DNA of 64,000 nucleotides, taken from positions 310,001 to 374,000 of the forward strand of contig NZ_JAAGWD010000001.1 in the NCBI RefSeq assembly GCF_010686685.1, given 5' to 3'. The translations under genes were made by a program, and so were the position numbers. This DNA is from Pontibacter burrus. Lineage in GTDB: Bacteria; Bacteroidota; Bacteroidia; Cytophagales; Hymenobacteraceae. This document shows, piece after piece, positions 53,481 to 62,530 of the stretch. The stretch's first letter is position 1. Each line of letters starts with the position of its first letter. A model generated the notes under the pieces. That model saw only the letters and a list, made by a program, of their open reading frames with translations. It searched no databases and was not told where the DNA came from.

Positions 53481-54671
53481 ATGGCATTAATCCACAAAAA
53501 AGACATTGAGAAACTGCTCAATGTGCAGAACAACACACAGAATGCGCTGTGCATTTCAATATTCATACCTACACACCGCGCCGGGCACGAAACACTGAAC
53601 GGCAATGATCAGATTCTATTTAAAAACAAGATAAGGGAAGCCAGAGCTTTATTAGCCCGACACGATGTGCCTGAAGCAGAAATAAACGAATATGTGAAGC
53701 CAGCCGAAGACCTGTTAGCAGACAACAACTTCTGGCGACACCAAGCCGAAGGACTTGCTGTATTTATTACAAAAGGATTTTCGGCTCATTATTCATTACC
53801 TATTACCATGCCGGATGTGGTTTATGTACTGGATCAGTTCTATTTTACACCGGTTATCCCGTTACTGAGCCAGAATGGCCGCTTCTTTATACTATGCCTG
53901 AACCGCGAGAAGATCAGTTTTTACGAAGCTACACTGGATAAATTCCGGGCGATTGATGTAGCTGCTTTTGTACCGGAAACCATGACCAAAGCGCTCAAGT
54001 TTGATGTTAAAGGCAAAGACCAGGATTTTACAAACTCAACTACTACAGTAAACGGCTCCAACATTGTGCATGGCGCTGGCGCAACCAAAGGTGACGAAGA
54101 GCATGAGCGCGTGCGTGAATTTATGATAGAAGTAGATAACGGGTTGCAGCAGATCCTGCACGACGAGCATGTGCCGCTCGTATTGGCTGGCGTCGACCAT
54201 TACTGCAGTATTTTCCGGAACCATAGCAAGTATAAAAATATAGTGCCTCAGAATGTAAACGTGAATGAAAATGCCGATACCGCTAACGGCAATGGACTAC
54301 ACGAGAAAGCGCTGGCAGTGGTAAAACCCTTGATGCAGCAAGCGCATACTGAGTCGCTGTCGCATTACGAGAACGTGGCTGGAACAGGCGTTACCTCTGA
54401 AGACATTGCCACAGTAGCTGCCGAAGCCGTGCATGGTCGTGTGGAAACGCTGTTTATTGCTCCGGGGCAGCCAGTTTGGGGTAGATACGATGCAAAGAAC
54501 GCCACAGCTGTGATACACGATGAATACCACCGCGGCGATGACGACCTGATAAACCTGGCCGCAACCAAAACACTAGCGCAGGGTGGCCGCGTGTTTGTGA
54601 GCAGCTACAATGGCCTTAGCGAAGCAGCAGCAGATGGTAGCGCTAATGTAAAAGCACTTTTCAGGTATTAG
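53481..54671 (+). CDS. baeRF-family (bacterial archaeo-eukaryotic release-factor-like) protein
   Basis: This 396-residue soluble protein has the overall layout of baeRF3/baeRF7-type proteins: an N-terminal alpha/beta region with IPTHRAGHETLNGNDQI, the middle FILCLNREKISFYEATL, and GVDHYCSIFRNHSKYKN followed by a C-terminal AEAVHGRVETLFIAPGQPVWG. The family is related to eRF1 and may act on stalled ribosomes, but no biochemical role is proven. No GGQ motif is seen. Confidence 0.75.
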   Translation: MALIHKKDIEKLLNVQNNTQNALCISIFIPTHRAGHETLNGNDQILFKNKIREARALLARHDVPEAEINEYVKPAEDLLADNNFWRHQAEGLAVFITKGFSAHYSLPITMPDVVYVLDQFYFTPVIPLLSQNGRFFILCLNREKISFYEATLDKFRAIDVAAFVPETMTKALKFDVKGKDQDFTNSTTTVNGSNIVHGAGATKGDEEHERVREFMIEVDNGLQQILHDEHVPLVLAGVDHYCSIFRNHSKYKNIVPQNVNVNENADTANGNGLHEKALAVVKPLMQQAHTESLSHYENVAGTGVTSEDIATVAAEAVHGRVETLFIAPGQPVWGRYDAKNATAVIHDEYHRGDDDLINLAATKTLAQGGRVFVSSYNGLSEAAADGSANVKALFRY

Positions 54672-54715
54672 CAGATAAAACTATAGTTTAGGCTTTTTTA
54701 GCTATAACGTATAAC

Positions 54716-54745
54716 TTAGGGGCAGCCGGCTTTGGTTGCCCCTAA
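54716..54745 (+). terminator. Rho-independent terminator of the baeRF-like gene
   Basis: TTAGGGGCAGCC (54716-54727) pairs with GGTTGCCCCTAA (54734-54745), with one G-T wobble. The loop is GGCTTT. CTTTTG follows. It lies 44 bases after the stop. Confidence 0.8.
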
Positions 54746-54772
54746 CTTTTGCAGCCTGCTTAAACGCACCAC

Positions 54773-55795
54773 ATGAAACCACACTTCACAGACGGACTGA
54801 ATTTTTTGTCGAAGATGACGTGGAAACGTGCGTTTAATGCGGTGCAGGTGGTTAGCAGCTACTTGTATGCGCGCGTAACAGGCAAGGCTGTGCATTGGGG
54901 AATGCCGGTAAGTATCTCGCTGGAGCCAACCACATCCTGCAACCTGCGCTGCCCGGAGTGCCCAAGCGGTTTACGGTCGTTTACCCGCCCTACCGGCATG
55001 CTGCAATCCGAACTATACCGCCACATCATCGACCAGCTGCATGATAAACTTCTGTACCTGATCTTTTACTTTCAGGGAGAGCCTTACCTGCACAAGCAGT
55101 TCCTGGAGATGGTGAGTTATGCCAGCAAAAAGGGAATTTACACGGCTACATCTACCAACGCGCATTACTTAGATGATGATACGGCCCGCAAAACAGTGGA
55201 ATCCGGGTTAGACAGGCTTATAGTTTCTATAGATGGCACTACCCAGGAAACCTATAGTGCTTACCGCATTGGCGGCAAACTGGATAAGGTGCTGGAAGGA
55301 ACGCGCAACGTGGTGAAGTGGAAGAAGGAGCTGAAGTCGAAAACGCCACATATTATGTTCCAGTTTCTGGTGGTTCGGCCAAATGAACACCAACTGGAAG
55401 ATGTGAAAGCACTGGCCAAAGAACTAGGTGTAGATGAGGTGGTATTCAAAACAGCCCAGATCTACGATTACCAAAACGGCTCACCGCTCATCCCAACTAT
55501 AGATTACTACTCCCGCTACCAAAACAACGGCAACGGCAACTATAGCATTAAAAACAAACTGCTGAACCACTGCTGGAAAATGTGGCACTCCTGCGTGATA
55601 ACCTGGGATGGCCTGGTGGTACCCTGCTGTTTCGATAAAGATGCTGAGTACAGGTTTGGTGATCTGAAAGAGGAAGCTTTTAAAGCAGTTTGGCAAGGTG
55701 CAAACTATAGCCGGTTCAGACAGGCAGTGCTGCGCTCCAGGGCAGAAGTGGAGATGTGCCGCAACTGTACTGAAGGAACCAGAGTATGGGCATAA
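54773..55795 (+). CDS. Radical SAM / SPASM-domain protein
   Basis: This 340-residue protein has the radical-SAM CxxxCxxC motif (Cys56, Cys60, Cys63 in SCNLRCPEC) binding a 4Fe-4S cluster. Its C-terminus has a SPASM-like region with multiple cysteines (NHCWKMWHSC, GLVVPCCFDKD, EMCRNC) for an auxiliary cluster. Such proteins modify peptides or sugars; the substrate is not known. No precursor peptide gene is seen nearby. Confidence 0.87.
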   Translation: MKPHFTDGLNFLSKMTWKRAFNAVQVVSSYLYARVTGKAVHWGMPVSISLEPTTSCNLRCPECPSGLRSFTRPTGMLQSELYRHIIDQLHDKLLYLIFYFQGEPYLHKQFLEMVSYASKKGIYTATSTNAHYLDDDTARKTVESGLDRLIVSIDGTTQETYSAYRIGGKLDKVLEGTRNVVKWKKELKSKTPHIMFQFLVVRPNEHQLEDVKALAKELGVDEVVFKTAQIYDYQNGSPLIPTIDYYSRYQNNGNGNYSIKNKLLNHCWKMWHSCVITWDGLVVPCCFDKDAEYRFGDLKEEAFKAVWQGANYSRFRQAVLRSRAEVEMCRNCTEGTRVWA

Positions 55796-55831
55796 ATACT
55801 AGTTTCTAGTCCTGGTACAGAATCAGACTTT

Positions 55832-56764
55832 ATGAACGACATCGATAAAGCTTTTGAGCTGCTTTTCAATAAACTAGAGCAATGGGGCCATCACCTGGTG
55901 CTGATGCTACCTAACCTTATTCTGGCGCTGGTTCTGCTGGTAATTACCTTTGTGGTTGCCCGCATTATCCGGAACGGCCTGGATAAAGTAATAGCCCGTT
56001 TCTCGCACAGCCCTGCACTAAACAACCTGATCTCTACCCTGCTGCACCTGTCTATCGTAATGGTGGGTTTCCTGCTGGTGCTCAGTGTGCTTAAGCTGGA
56101 TAACATTGTAATATCGTTGCTGGCTGGTGTGGGTATAGCTGGTCTGGCGCTGGGTTTTGCCTTTCAGGATATAGCAGCCAACTTTATTTCCGGTACCATT
56201 ATAGCCGTGCAAAAACCGTTTGGCGTAGGCGATATGATCGAAACCAACGATTACTTTGGCGTAATTGAGCGCATCTCTTTAAGAACGGTAGATATCCGGA
56301 AAGTCACTGGCGAGCTGGTAAAGCTGCCAAATAAAATGGTTTTTGAGAATCCGGTTACCAATTACTCCTTCCATGGCATTCGGCGCATCGACCTGGATGT
56401 GCGTGTATCTTATAACGAAGACCTGGAAATGGTGCAGCAGGTTGTAATTGAAGCGTTGCAGGAAGTGAAAAACCGTGTAAAAACCCGCGACGTGGAAGTG
56501 ATGTATGATAAATTTGCCGAAAGCTCTATTGATTTTAAAGTACGTTTTTGGGTAACCTACAGCAGGCAGTTTGACTATGTGAGTGCGAAAAGCGACGCCA
56601 TTATCCGCATTAAAAAGGCATTCGACTCATGTGGTATTGTTATTCCGCTGCCGATGCGCAAGCTCGACTTCCATACAAAGCCCGACGATAAAATAGCCGA
56701 CCAGCTGGGAGCTATAAAAGTAGCTATAAGAAATGAAAACAGGTTGCCGGGGACTGATGCCTGA
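55832..56764 (+). CDS. MscS-family mechanosensitive ion channel
   Basis: This 310-residue channel has three membrane segments, with the pore-lining TM3 motif GIAGLALGFAFQDIAANFISG, and a cytoplasmic beta domain starting FGVGDMIETNDYFGVIERISLR. The small size fits canonical MscS, which protects cells on osmotic downshock. It begins 36 bases after the radical SAM gene. Confidence 0.93.
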   Translation: MNDIDKAFELLFNKLEQWGHHLVLMLPNLILALVLLVITFVVARIIRNGLDKVIARFSHSPALNNLISTLLHLSIVMVGFLLVLSVLKLDNIVISLLAGVGIAGLALGFAFQDIAANFISGTIIAVQKPFGVGDMIETNDYFGVIERISLRTVDIRKVTGELVKLPNKMVFENPVTNYSFHGIRRIDLDVRVSYNEDLEMVQQVVIEALQEVKNRVKTRDVEVMYDKFAESSIDFKVRFWVTYSRQFDYVSAKSDAIIRIKKAFDSCGIVIPLPMRKLDFHTKPDDKIADQLGAIKVAIRNENRLPGTDA

Positions 56765-56798
56765 CAAACCGGCTAACTATAAACTATAGTTGTAAAAC

Positions 56799-56829
56799 CA
56801 AAGAGCCGGCTTTTGCAGCCGGCTCTTTG
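56799..56829. terminator. Bidirectional terminator between mscS and the gene at 56830
   Basis: CAAAGAGCCGGC (56799-56810) pairs with GCCGGCTCTTTG (56818-56829), loop TTTTGCA. It lies 34 bases after mscS and directly after the stop of the convergent minus-strand gene. Confidence 0.85.
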
Positions 56830-57168
56830 TTATTTATCTCGTTTATCGAGGTTCTTTCCCAGGTCTTCTACCTGTTTCAGGAAGCTGTCTACGTTTGTGT
56901 CCGCATAAGGGCCATAGGAGTTGGAAATAGTGCCTTTATGGCCATTGTGGGTCTCTATTGCATACAATATCGACATGTCATCCGGATCGCTTTCACCTTC
57001 GAAGCGGTAAAAGTCTACAATGCGTACCTGTTCTGGCGCAAACTCTTCCTGGCTTTCCATGTTGCATAGCCTGCCTTCTCCGGATACTTTAAAATCGCAC
57101 TTATAACCATCATTGCGCAGGCGGTTGAGTACGTTTACGAGAGATCTTTCTTCTACTTTATCTTGCAT
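56830..57168 (-). CDS. Small conserved Bacteroidota protein
   Basis: This 112-residue soluble acidic protein contains LNRLRNDGYKCDFKV and YRFEGESDPDDMSILYAIETHNGHKG. Similar proteins are sometimes labelled phosphoribosylpyrophosphate synthetase, but at this length and without a PRPP motif that label is not justified. I would treat it as unknown. It ends at a bidirectional terminator. Confidence 0.65.
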   Translation of the reverse strand: MQDKVEERSLVNVLNRLRNDGYKCDFKVSGEGRLCNMESQEEFAPEQVRIVDFYRFEGESDPDDMSILYAIETHNGHKGTISNSYGPYADTNVDSFLKQVEDLGKNLDKRDK

Positions 57169-57287
57169 AATACCTTTCTTTTATATTTTCTTGATTTGAT
57201 AAGGGGTATAGAACTATACGCAAAAAGCAGGTTTGGTTTATACTGAACGATAACTTTTAGATAAGACAGACAGGTACAGACATAAAA

Positions 57288-57314
57288 AAAGCGCTACCGG
57301 TTGGGTAACGCTTT
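57288..57314 (-). terminator. Possible terminator of the Cys-rich membrane protein gene
   Basis: AAAGCG-C-TACC (57288-57298) pairs with GGTA-A-CGCTTT (57304-57314) with one mismatch, 26 bases after the minus-strand gene's stop (57340). A/T runs flank it. Confidence 0.65.
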
Positions 57315-57339
57315 ATAGGTTATAGTTGCGTACTATAGT

Positions 57340-57531
57340 TTATATTTTGGGCAGGGCAGCATTCTTTCGTTTCGTCATTTCCTGCTCTATCTTTTTAAAA
57401 TCGATGCCACCGCAGGCACCGCAGCTTTTAGCACAGCCATCAGTTTTAACAAAAAAGGTGCGGTATAGTATATGGGCTATATATGCCACTGCCGCTACAA
57501 AAAGAAGAAGAATAATGATTTGCTGTACCAT
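57340..57531 (-). CDS. FeoB-associated Cys-rich membrane protein
   Basis: This 63-residue protein has one N-terminal membrane segment (residues 5-23) and a Cys cluster CAKSCGACGG (Cys33, Cys37, Cys40), typical of small proteins found near ferrous-iron transporter genes. No feoB is in the window. The role is uncertain. Confidence 0.72.
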   Translation of the reverse strand: MVQQIIILLLFVAAVAYIAHILYRTFFVKTDGCAKSCGACGGIDFKKIEQEMTKRKNAALPKI

Positions 57532-57564
57532 ATGCTGTAAGAACTATAAGCGGGTATAAAAAGT

Positions 57565-58368
57565 TTAAGAAAGCAGTTGTTTCCAGTGCAGCGCTATAGT
57601 TTGCAGCATCTCGCTATGGATATTGCTGTTGCTTGCCACAATCTCACGACCGAAAATATAGTCTCCGCCTTCGGTAAATTTAGACAGTTTTCCGCCAGCT
57701 TCCTGAACTATAACTGCACCGGCAGCCACATCCCAGGCATTCAGGTTGTACTCAAAAAAGCCTTCGAAACGACCAGCAGCTACATAAGCCAAATCCAGTG
57801 CAGCAGAACCAATGCGGCGTACTCCATGCGAGGTCCCCATAAAAGCGCCCAATACCTGTAAATATTGCTGTGTCAGGTCAAAGTCATAATACGGGAAGCC
57901 GGTTGCTATCAGAGAATCTTTCAGCGCTGGTGCTTCCGATACTTTTATCTGTTTCTCGTTCAGATAAGCGCCGTTGCCCTTGGTTGCATAAAAGCACTCA
58001 TTGTGCATCGGGTTATAGATCACGCCCAGCACTATTTCGTCGCCTTCCATCAGACCGATGCTTACAGCAAAGTGGTGCAGGCCGTGTGTAAAGTTGGTCG
58101 TACCATCCAGCGGGTCGATTACCCAGTTATAAGTATCGCCACGTTCTGTAGCGGTTTCTTCTTCGGTTATAAATCCGGCTTCCGGCAGGGCTTGGCGCAG
58201 GTCGTTTACCAGTTGCTCTTCTGCCTGCTTATCCACGTACGACACCAGGTTGTTAAAGCCTTTCAGTTCTATTTTAGAACGATCGAAGTTCCCGGCTTCG
58301 TGTTTTATAAAATCTCCTGCGCTGCGGGCTATTTCTATTACACGCTGGCAAAGTTGCTGCAAATCCAT
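57565..58368 (-). CDS. Inositol-monophosphatase family protein
   Basis: This 267-residue protein has the family metal-binding motifs: EEETA near residue 70, DPLDGTTNF (Asp85, Asp88), and NAWDVAAGAVIVQEAGG near the end. Members hydrolyse inositol phosphates or 3'-phosphoadenosine phosphates (CysQ-like); which one is not known. It is separated from lnt by 29 bases, so it may share a transcript. Confidence 0.9.
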   Translation of the reverse strand: MDLQQLCQRVIEIARSAGDFIKHEAGNFDRSKIELKGFNNLVSYVDKQAEEQLVNDLRQALPEAGFITEEETATERGDTYNWVIDPLDGTTNFTHGLHHFAVSIGLMEGDEIVLGVIYNPMHNECFYATKGNGAYLNEKQIKVSEAPALKDSLIATGFPYYDFDLTQQYLQVLGAFMGTSHGVRRIGSAALDLAYVAAGRFEGFFEYNLNAWDVAAGAVIVQEAGGKLSKFTEGGDYIFGREIVASNSNIHSEMLQTIALHWKQLLS

Positions 58369-58397
58369 AGTTTATAGTTAGATGGCAAAGTTTATAG

Positions 58398-60080
58398 TTA
58401 CGCGCGGGTCGCTACTTTTACTGTGGGTTTCTGTTTTTTTCTGTTGATAATGGCTGACCCAACCGCGCCTGTAAATACTAGCAACGCTAACCATAAACTG
58501 GAGTGGCCAATGTATTCACCGTGGCGCGTATAAAAAGTAAGCTCAGTATTAGCCAACAGAGTTTGTGACAGCACATCCTGTACCCACCATTCGGAACGGT
58601 CGGTTATCTCCCCTTTCTGGTTTATGAAGCCTGAAATACCGGTGTTGGCCGAGCGGGCTATGCTTCTGCGGGTCTCAATGGCGCGTAGCGTAGCGTATTG
58701 CAGGTGCTGTTTGTAACCTGGCGAGTCGCTCCACCAACCATCATTCGTGATCACAAAAATCAGGTTGGCGCCGTTCTTTACATACTCCGATACATATTCG
58801 CCATAAATAGATTCGTAGCAAATAACCGGTGCGGCGCTAAAGGTACTATCCAGCGAATGATAAAATACATCGCGCGTGTCCTGGCTGCCCTGGCTGCCTA
58901 CGGTGCCACCTAAATCTATCGCCAATGGGCCTAAGAACTTAAAGATGTGCGGGTAAGGTAACTTCTCAACACCAGGCACCAGCTTCGATTTATGGTAAAT
59001 ATCGATCTCGCCTCTTCGGTTGATGTGCATGGCCGTATTAAAGGAATCGTAGTAACCAAAGCCTTCTAGGTGGCGGACAGTCGGGCTGGCGTCTCCGTTA
59101 TCCCCATAAAAAGTATAGGTGCTGATACCTGTAACTAACTCTATGTTAGGATGGCTTTGTACAAAGTTTTCAAGTTCGGTAATAGAGCGATATTGTTTCA
59201 GTTGCTCTTCCCAGTAGCCACCATCTTGACTTAAAGCTGTTTCCGGCCACACAACAAACTTGGTTTTTGGTGTGATCTTCTGCTCTGATAGACTAATCAG
59301 GCGTTGCTGTTGTTGTTCGTAAGAGATGAAGTTTTCATGGCCAGAGAATTTTTCCTGGTATGGGTCGATGTTTGGCTGTACGACCACCACTTCGGTTGGT
59401 GTGCCTTTTTCTTCGTAAGTAGCCAGAATAGCAAATGAGATAACGATAGGCACAACTATAAGCGCAAGCGGCAGCCATAGTTTCTTCAGCTCTACACGCT
59501 GCTGTGGGTAATTCCTGATCACTAAAAAGATAAGCACATTTACCAGTAGCACCCACACCGATCCACCTAAAAAGCCGGTATACTCATACCACTGCACCCA
59601 AGTGTTAAGCGTAGCAAAGCCATTGCCCAGCGTTAGCCACGGCCAGGTTAGGTCCCAGTTTAGGTGGAACTGCTCAAACGCTATCCAGTAAACTATAAAA
59701 GAGATGTAGCCAATGGTGTTGCCCAGATATTTGCGGGTAAAGTAAAAGGCCATCAGCGGAATGCTCATCAGAGCGGAGTTAAACACCACAGCCGCTATAC
59801 CTCCAGGCAACGTTGAATGCGATACCCACCAGGTAGTAAAGGCGTTCCAGAGCAGCATGGCCAGGTAAGCCCACTTAAAGAAGGTATATCCCGGCGATTT
59901 ATGCTTGCCGCTCTCAACTATAGCTTTCTCCATGTATAGCAAGGGCACAAAACCGATGAACAGGAAAAAAGCCAGCGGTTTGGTAGGCCAGCCCAGCCAC
60001 AGTAAAAGCCCAGTCAGGGTGGCTGAGAAAGGAAGTATATAAGGGCTATTTACTACCCTGTACAACAATGACGAATTCAC
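58398..60080 (-). CDS. lnt: Apolipoprotein N-acyltransferase
   Basis: Lnt adds the third acyl chain to lipoproteins. The 560-residue protein has multiple N-terminal membrane segments and a periplasmic nitrilase-like domain, with the catalytic Glu in VVWPETALS, the Lys in HKSKLVPGVE and the Cys in CYESIYGEYV. It is about 50 residues longer than the E. coli enzyme. Its start overlaps rsmI by 35 bases. Along with lspA it completes the lipoprotein maturation pathway here, except lgt. Confidence 0.93.
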   Translation of the reverse strand: MNSSLLYRVVNSPYILPFSATLTGLLLWLGWPTKPLAFFLFIGFVPLLYMEKAIVESGKHKSPGYTFFKWAYLAMLLWNAFTTWWVSHSTLPGGIAAVVFNSALMSIPLMAFYFTRKYLGNTIGYISFIVYWIAFEQFHLNWDLTWPWLTLGNGFATLNTWVQWYEYTGFLGGSVWVLLVNVLIFLVIRNYPQQRVELKKLWLPLALIVVPIVISFAILATYEEKGTPTEVVVVQPNIDPYQEKFSGHENFISYEQQQQRLISLSEQKITPKTKFVVWPETALSQDGGYWEEQLKQYRSITELENFVQSHPNIELVTGISTYTFYGDNGDASPTVRHLEGFGYYDSFNTAMHINRRGEIDIYHKSKLVPGVEKLPYPHIFKFLGPLAIDLGGTVGSQGSQDTRDVFYHSLDSTFSAAPVICYESIYGEYVSEYVKNGANLIFVITNDGWWSDSPGYKQHLQYATLRAIETRRSIARSANTGISGFINQKGEITDRSEWWVQDVLSQTLLANTELTFYTRHGEYIGHSSLWLALLVFTGAVGSAIINRKKQKPTVKVATRA

Positions 60081-60732
60081 CTTTGATTGCTTTGGTTGTA
60101 AAAGTTTGTATCAGTTCGTCGAGTGTTCCATTCAGGGTCTCTTCGAACATTTTAGATATTTCACGTGAAACAGAAACCATGCGTTCGCCGCCAAAATATT
60201 CCTTAAACTGCGTCAGCGTTTTAAGCAGCCTGTGCGGCGATTCGTAGAAGATCATGGTGCGCTCTTCTTCAGCCAGGCTTTGTAGGCGCGTCTGGCGGCC
60301 TTTTTTTATAGGCAGGAATCCTTCAAATGTAAACCTATCGGTGCTGAAGCCGGATTTTACCAGGGCCGGCACAAAAGCGGTGGCACCCGGCAAGCATTCT
60401 ACCTTCAGGTTGTTTTTGAGGCACTCACGCACCAGGAAAAACCCCGGATCCGATATGCCTGGCGTACCTGCATCCGATATCAGCGCCATTACTTCGCCGG
60501 CCTTCAGCCTATCCACTATATGAGCGGTGGCTTTGTGCTCGTTGTGCAGGTGGTGGCTGTGCATGCGCTTTTCTATACCCAGGTGTTGCAGCAGTTTGCC
60601 ACTGGTACGGGTATCTTCCGCCAGAATCACATCAACTTCCTTCAGTATCCGGATGGCACGCAGCGTTATATCTTCCAGGTTGCCAATGGGTGTGGGCACC
60701 AGGTATAGGTTTGTTTTTTCAGGTTCCTGCAT
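60046..60732 (-). CDS. rsmI: 16S rRNA (cytidine(1402)-2'-O)-methyltransferase
   Basis: RsmI methylates the 2'-OH of C1402 in 16S rRNA. The 228-residue protein has the SAM-binding blocks PTPIGNLEDITLRA, LAEDTRTSG and SDAGTPGISDPG, and the family motif SVSREISKMFEE. Codons of that last motif carry a near-perfect parS (60157-60172). Its 3' end overlaps lnt, and it is part of a minus-strand group rsmI-lnt-IMPase. Confidence 0.95.
   Translation of the reverse strand: MQEPEKTNLYLVPTPIGNLEDITLRAIRILKEVDVILAEDTRTSGKLLQHLGIEKRMHSHHLHNEHKATAHIVDRLKAGEVMALISDAGTPGISDPGFFLVRECLKNNLKVECLPGATAFVPALVKSGFSTDRFTFEGFLPIKKGRQTRLQSLAEEERTMIFYESPHRLLKTLTQFKEYFGGERMVSVSREISKMFEETLNGTLDELIQTFTTKAIKGEFVIVVQGSK
60157..60172. 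promoter_or_regulatory. parS-like site (15/16) inside rsmI
   Basis: TATTTCACGTGAAACA matches the parS consensus TGTTnCACGTGAAACA at 15 of 16 positions. It is encoded by the conserved Val-Ser-Arg-Glu of RsmI, so part of the match is forced by protein. Four third codon positions are free. Only two TTCACGTGAA words occur in the window, this and the perfect parS at 18508. Confidence 0.55.
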
Positions 60733-60842
60733 GCTGCAAAGATACTACTTTAATTGCTTGCTGATTTGCTGTGCCATGTAAACTATAGCCGTAACTACAG
60801 ACACTTATCCACAACAGCAAACTATAGTTATAATGTTCAGAT

Positions 60843-61097
60843 TTATTCTTCGGAGGCTGTTATCTGGTCATAGATCTGGTCGATGCGCTGGGCCAGTTTT
60901 ATATCTTTATCAGTAATAATATTGCCTGCATCGTGGGTAGTGAGCTCGATTTCTATCTTGTTATACACATTGCTCCACCACGGATGGTGGTTCATTTCTT
61001 CGGCCACATCGGCTACCTGTTGCATAAAGTGCATGGCCTGTTTAAAGTCTTTAAACGTAAGATTGCGACGCAGCTTGTTGTCTTCTTCTTTCCACAT
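60843..61097 (-). CDS. Pterin-4a-carbinolamine dehydratase
   Basis: This 84-residue protein has HHPWWSNVYNKIEIELTTHDAG, with His37, His38 and His55 the catalytic histidines of 4a-hydroxytetrahydrobiopterin dehydratases (PhhB). It regenerates tetrahydropterin cofactor, usually with phenylalanine hydroxylase, whose gene is not seen here. Its start is opposed to the SDR gene at 61215, 117 bases away. Confidence 0.9.
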   Translation of the reverse strand: MWKEEDNKLRRNLTFKDFKQAMHFMQQVADVAEEMNHHPWWSNVYNKIEIELTTHDAGNIITDKDIKLAQRIDQIYDQITASEE

Positions 61098-61214
61098 AGT
61101 TTGTATCGTTATTTGGCTTAAACCCGAAGGCTATAGTTTGTTGTATAGCAACGCCTGAAACCTGAAGGCGTATAGTTTAACACAAAATTAAATCGAGATA
61201 AAGCTACTAAAACT

Positions 61215-62075
61215 ATGGCAAACAAACCGAAATCGTTGCCGGCACAGGAACAGAAAACTCAGCCCGGCAAAGAACATAAAATGACTCCAAAGCCCGAGTA
61301 TATCAGGGATAACTATAAAGGCAGTGACAAACTGAAAGGCAAAGTAGCCCTGATAACTGGCGGCGACAGCGGCATTGGCAGAGCAGTAGCTGTGCATTTT
61401 GCCCGCGAAGGTGCCGATGTAGCTATAGTTTACCTGAACGAAGACCGTGACGCCGAAGAAACAAAAGACCTAATAGAGCAGGAAGGCCGCAGATGTTTGT
61501 TACTTTCCGGTGATATAGGAGATGAAAAGTTTTGCCAGAAAGCTGTAGCGCAAACTATAAAAGAGCTGGGCAAGCTGGATATTCTGATAAACAACGCCGC
61601 CGAGCAACACGAACAAACTGATCTGACAGATATCTCAAAAGACCAACTTCAACGCACCTTTCAGACCAATATTTTTTCGATGTTCTACATCACGAAAGCT
61701 GCTCTGGAGCACATGAAGGAAGGTAGTGCTATAGTTAACTCCACATCTGTTACATCCTACCGCGGCAGCGATCATCTTATGGACTATGCCTCTACCAAAG
61801 GAGCCATTACTGCTTTTACCAGATCATTGTCGGCTAACCTGGCTGAGAAAAAAATACGCGTAAACGCAGTAGCTCCCGGCCCTATCTGGACGCCTCTTAT
61901 TCCGGCTTCGTTCGATGCCAAAAAGGTAAAGGAGTTTGGGCAGAATGTACCGCTTAAGCGCCCGGGGCAGCCATCTGAAGTAGCGCCTGCTTATGTTTTT
62001 CTAGCGTCTGAAGATGGCTCTTATGTTACTGGACAAGTGATACATGTAAACGGTGGCAAGCAGGTAGGCTCGTAG
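61215..62075 (+). CDS. YghA-like SDR-family oxidoreductase
   Basis: This 286-residue SDR has the extended N-terminal region of YghA-like proteins (about 40 residues before the cofactor loop), TGGDSGIG, NNAA, the catalytic Ser in STSVTSYRG, and YASTK. Its end GSYVTGQVIHVNGGK is typical. The substrate is unknown. Related genes are often induced in general stress, together with small hydrophilic proteins such as the next two. Confidence 0.88.
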   Translation: MANKPKSLPAQEQKTQPGKEHKMTPKPEYIRDNYKGSDKLKGKVALITGGDSGIGRAVAVHFAREGADVAIVYLNEDRDAEETKDLIEQEGRRCLLLSGDIGDEKFCQKAVAQTIKELGKLDILINNAAEQHEQTDLTDISKDQLQRTFQTNIFSMFYITKAALEHMKEGSAIVNSTSVTSYRGSDHLMDYASTKGAITAFTRSLSANLAEKKIRVNAVAPGPIWTPLIPASFDAKKVKEFGQNVPLKRPGQPSEVAPAYVFLASEDGSYVTGQVIHVNGGKQVGS

Positions 62076-62155
62076 CAATTGCCCAACCATAACTATAGAA
62101 ATGGAGTAAAAAGGGTAATGCTACCTGTGAGCAGACACCTATACTATTTATAATT

Positions 62156-62458
62156 ATGGCTGAAAATAAAGAAGATATGAACTCGCTGAAGGGCCAGGCT
62201 CCGAATGAGCGCCCGGTGCGGGTGATTGAAGAAGATACAAGTGAGTTGGAAATGCGTGAAGGGCACATTATACCTGGCGCAGATCCGCCTAAGAACGAGC
62301 ACCAGCGTGGTGGCTTCGGTAACCGCGATGGTAAAGAAGGCTTCGGTAGCGACACTGCAGGTAATGGTCCATCAGCTATCGGGGTAAATGATTACTCTGA
62401 TGACGGCACGCCGCCACCAGATAACATGCGCACCGAAGACGAAGGGCGCGGTACCTGA
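62156..62458 (+). CDS. Small hydrophilic protein, probably disordered
   Basis: This 100-residue protein is rich in Glu, Asp, Gly, Asn and Pro and lacks any hydrophobic core, so it is probably disordered. It resembles stress-related hydrophilic proteins by composition, not by recognised homology. It follows the SDR by 80 bases, same strand. The start is the ATG at 62156. Low complexity limits the call. Confidence 0.55.
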   Translation: MAENKEDMNSLKGQAPNERPVRVIEEDTSELEMREGHIIPGADPPKNEHQRGGFGNRDGKEGFGSDTAGNGPSAIGVNDYSDDGTPPPDNMRTEDEGRGT

Positions 62459-62530
62459 TAACAAGTGCAGTTTTTTACTTGCTGAAAAGTGGCAAGAAGT
62501 TGTTTTATAATTTAAGAAAAGGAGGATAAG

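Noticed and set aside
165..60813. Single exact DnaA-box words TTATCCACA at 165, 3725, 34805 and 60805
   Set aside because: They are isolated, and most lie in genes where common codons produce the word. Alone they do not indicate an origin.
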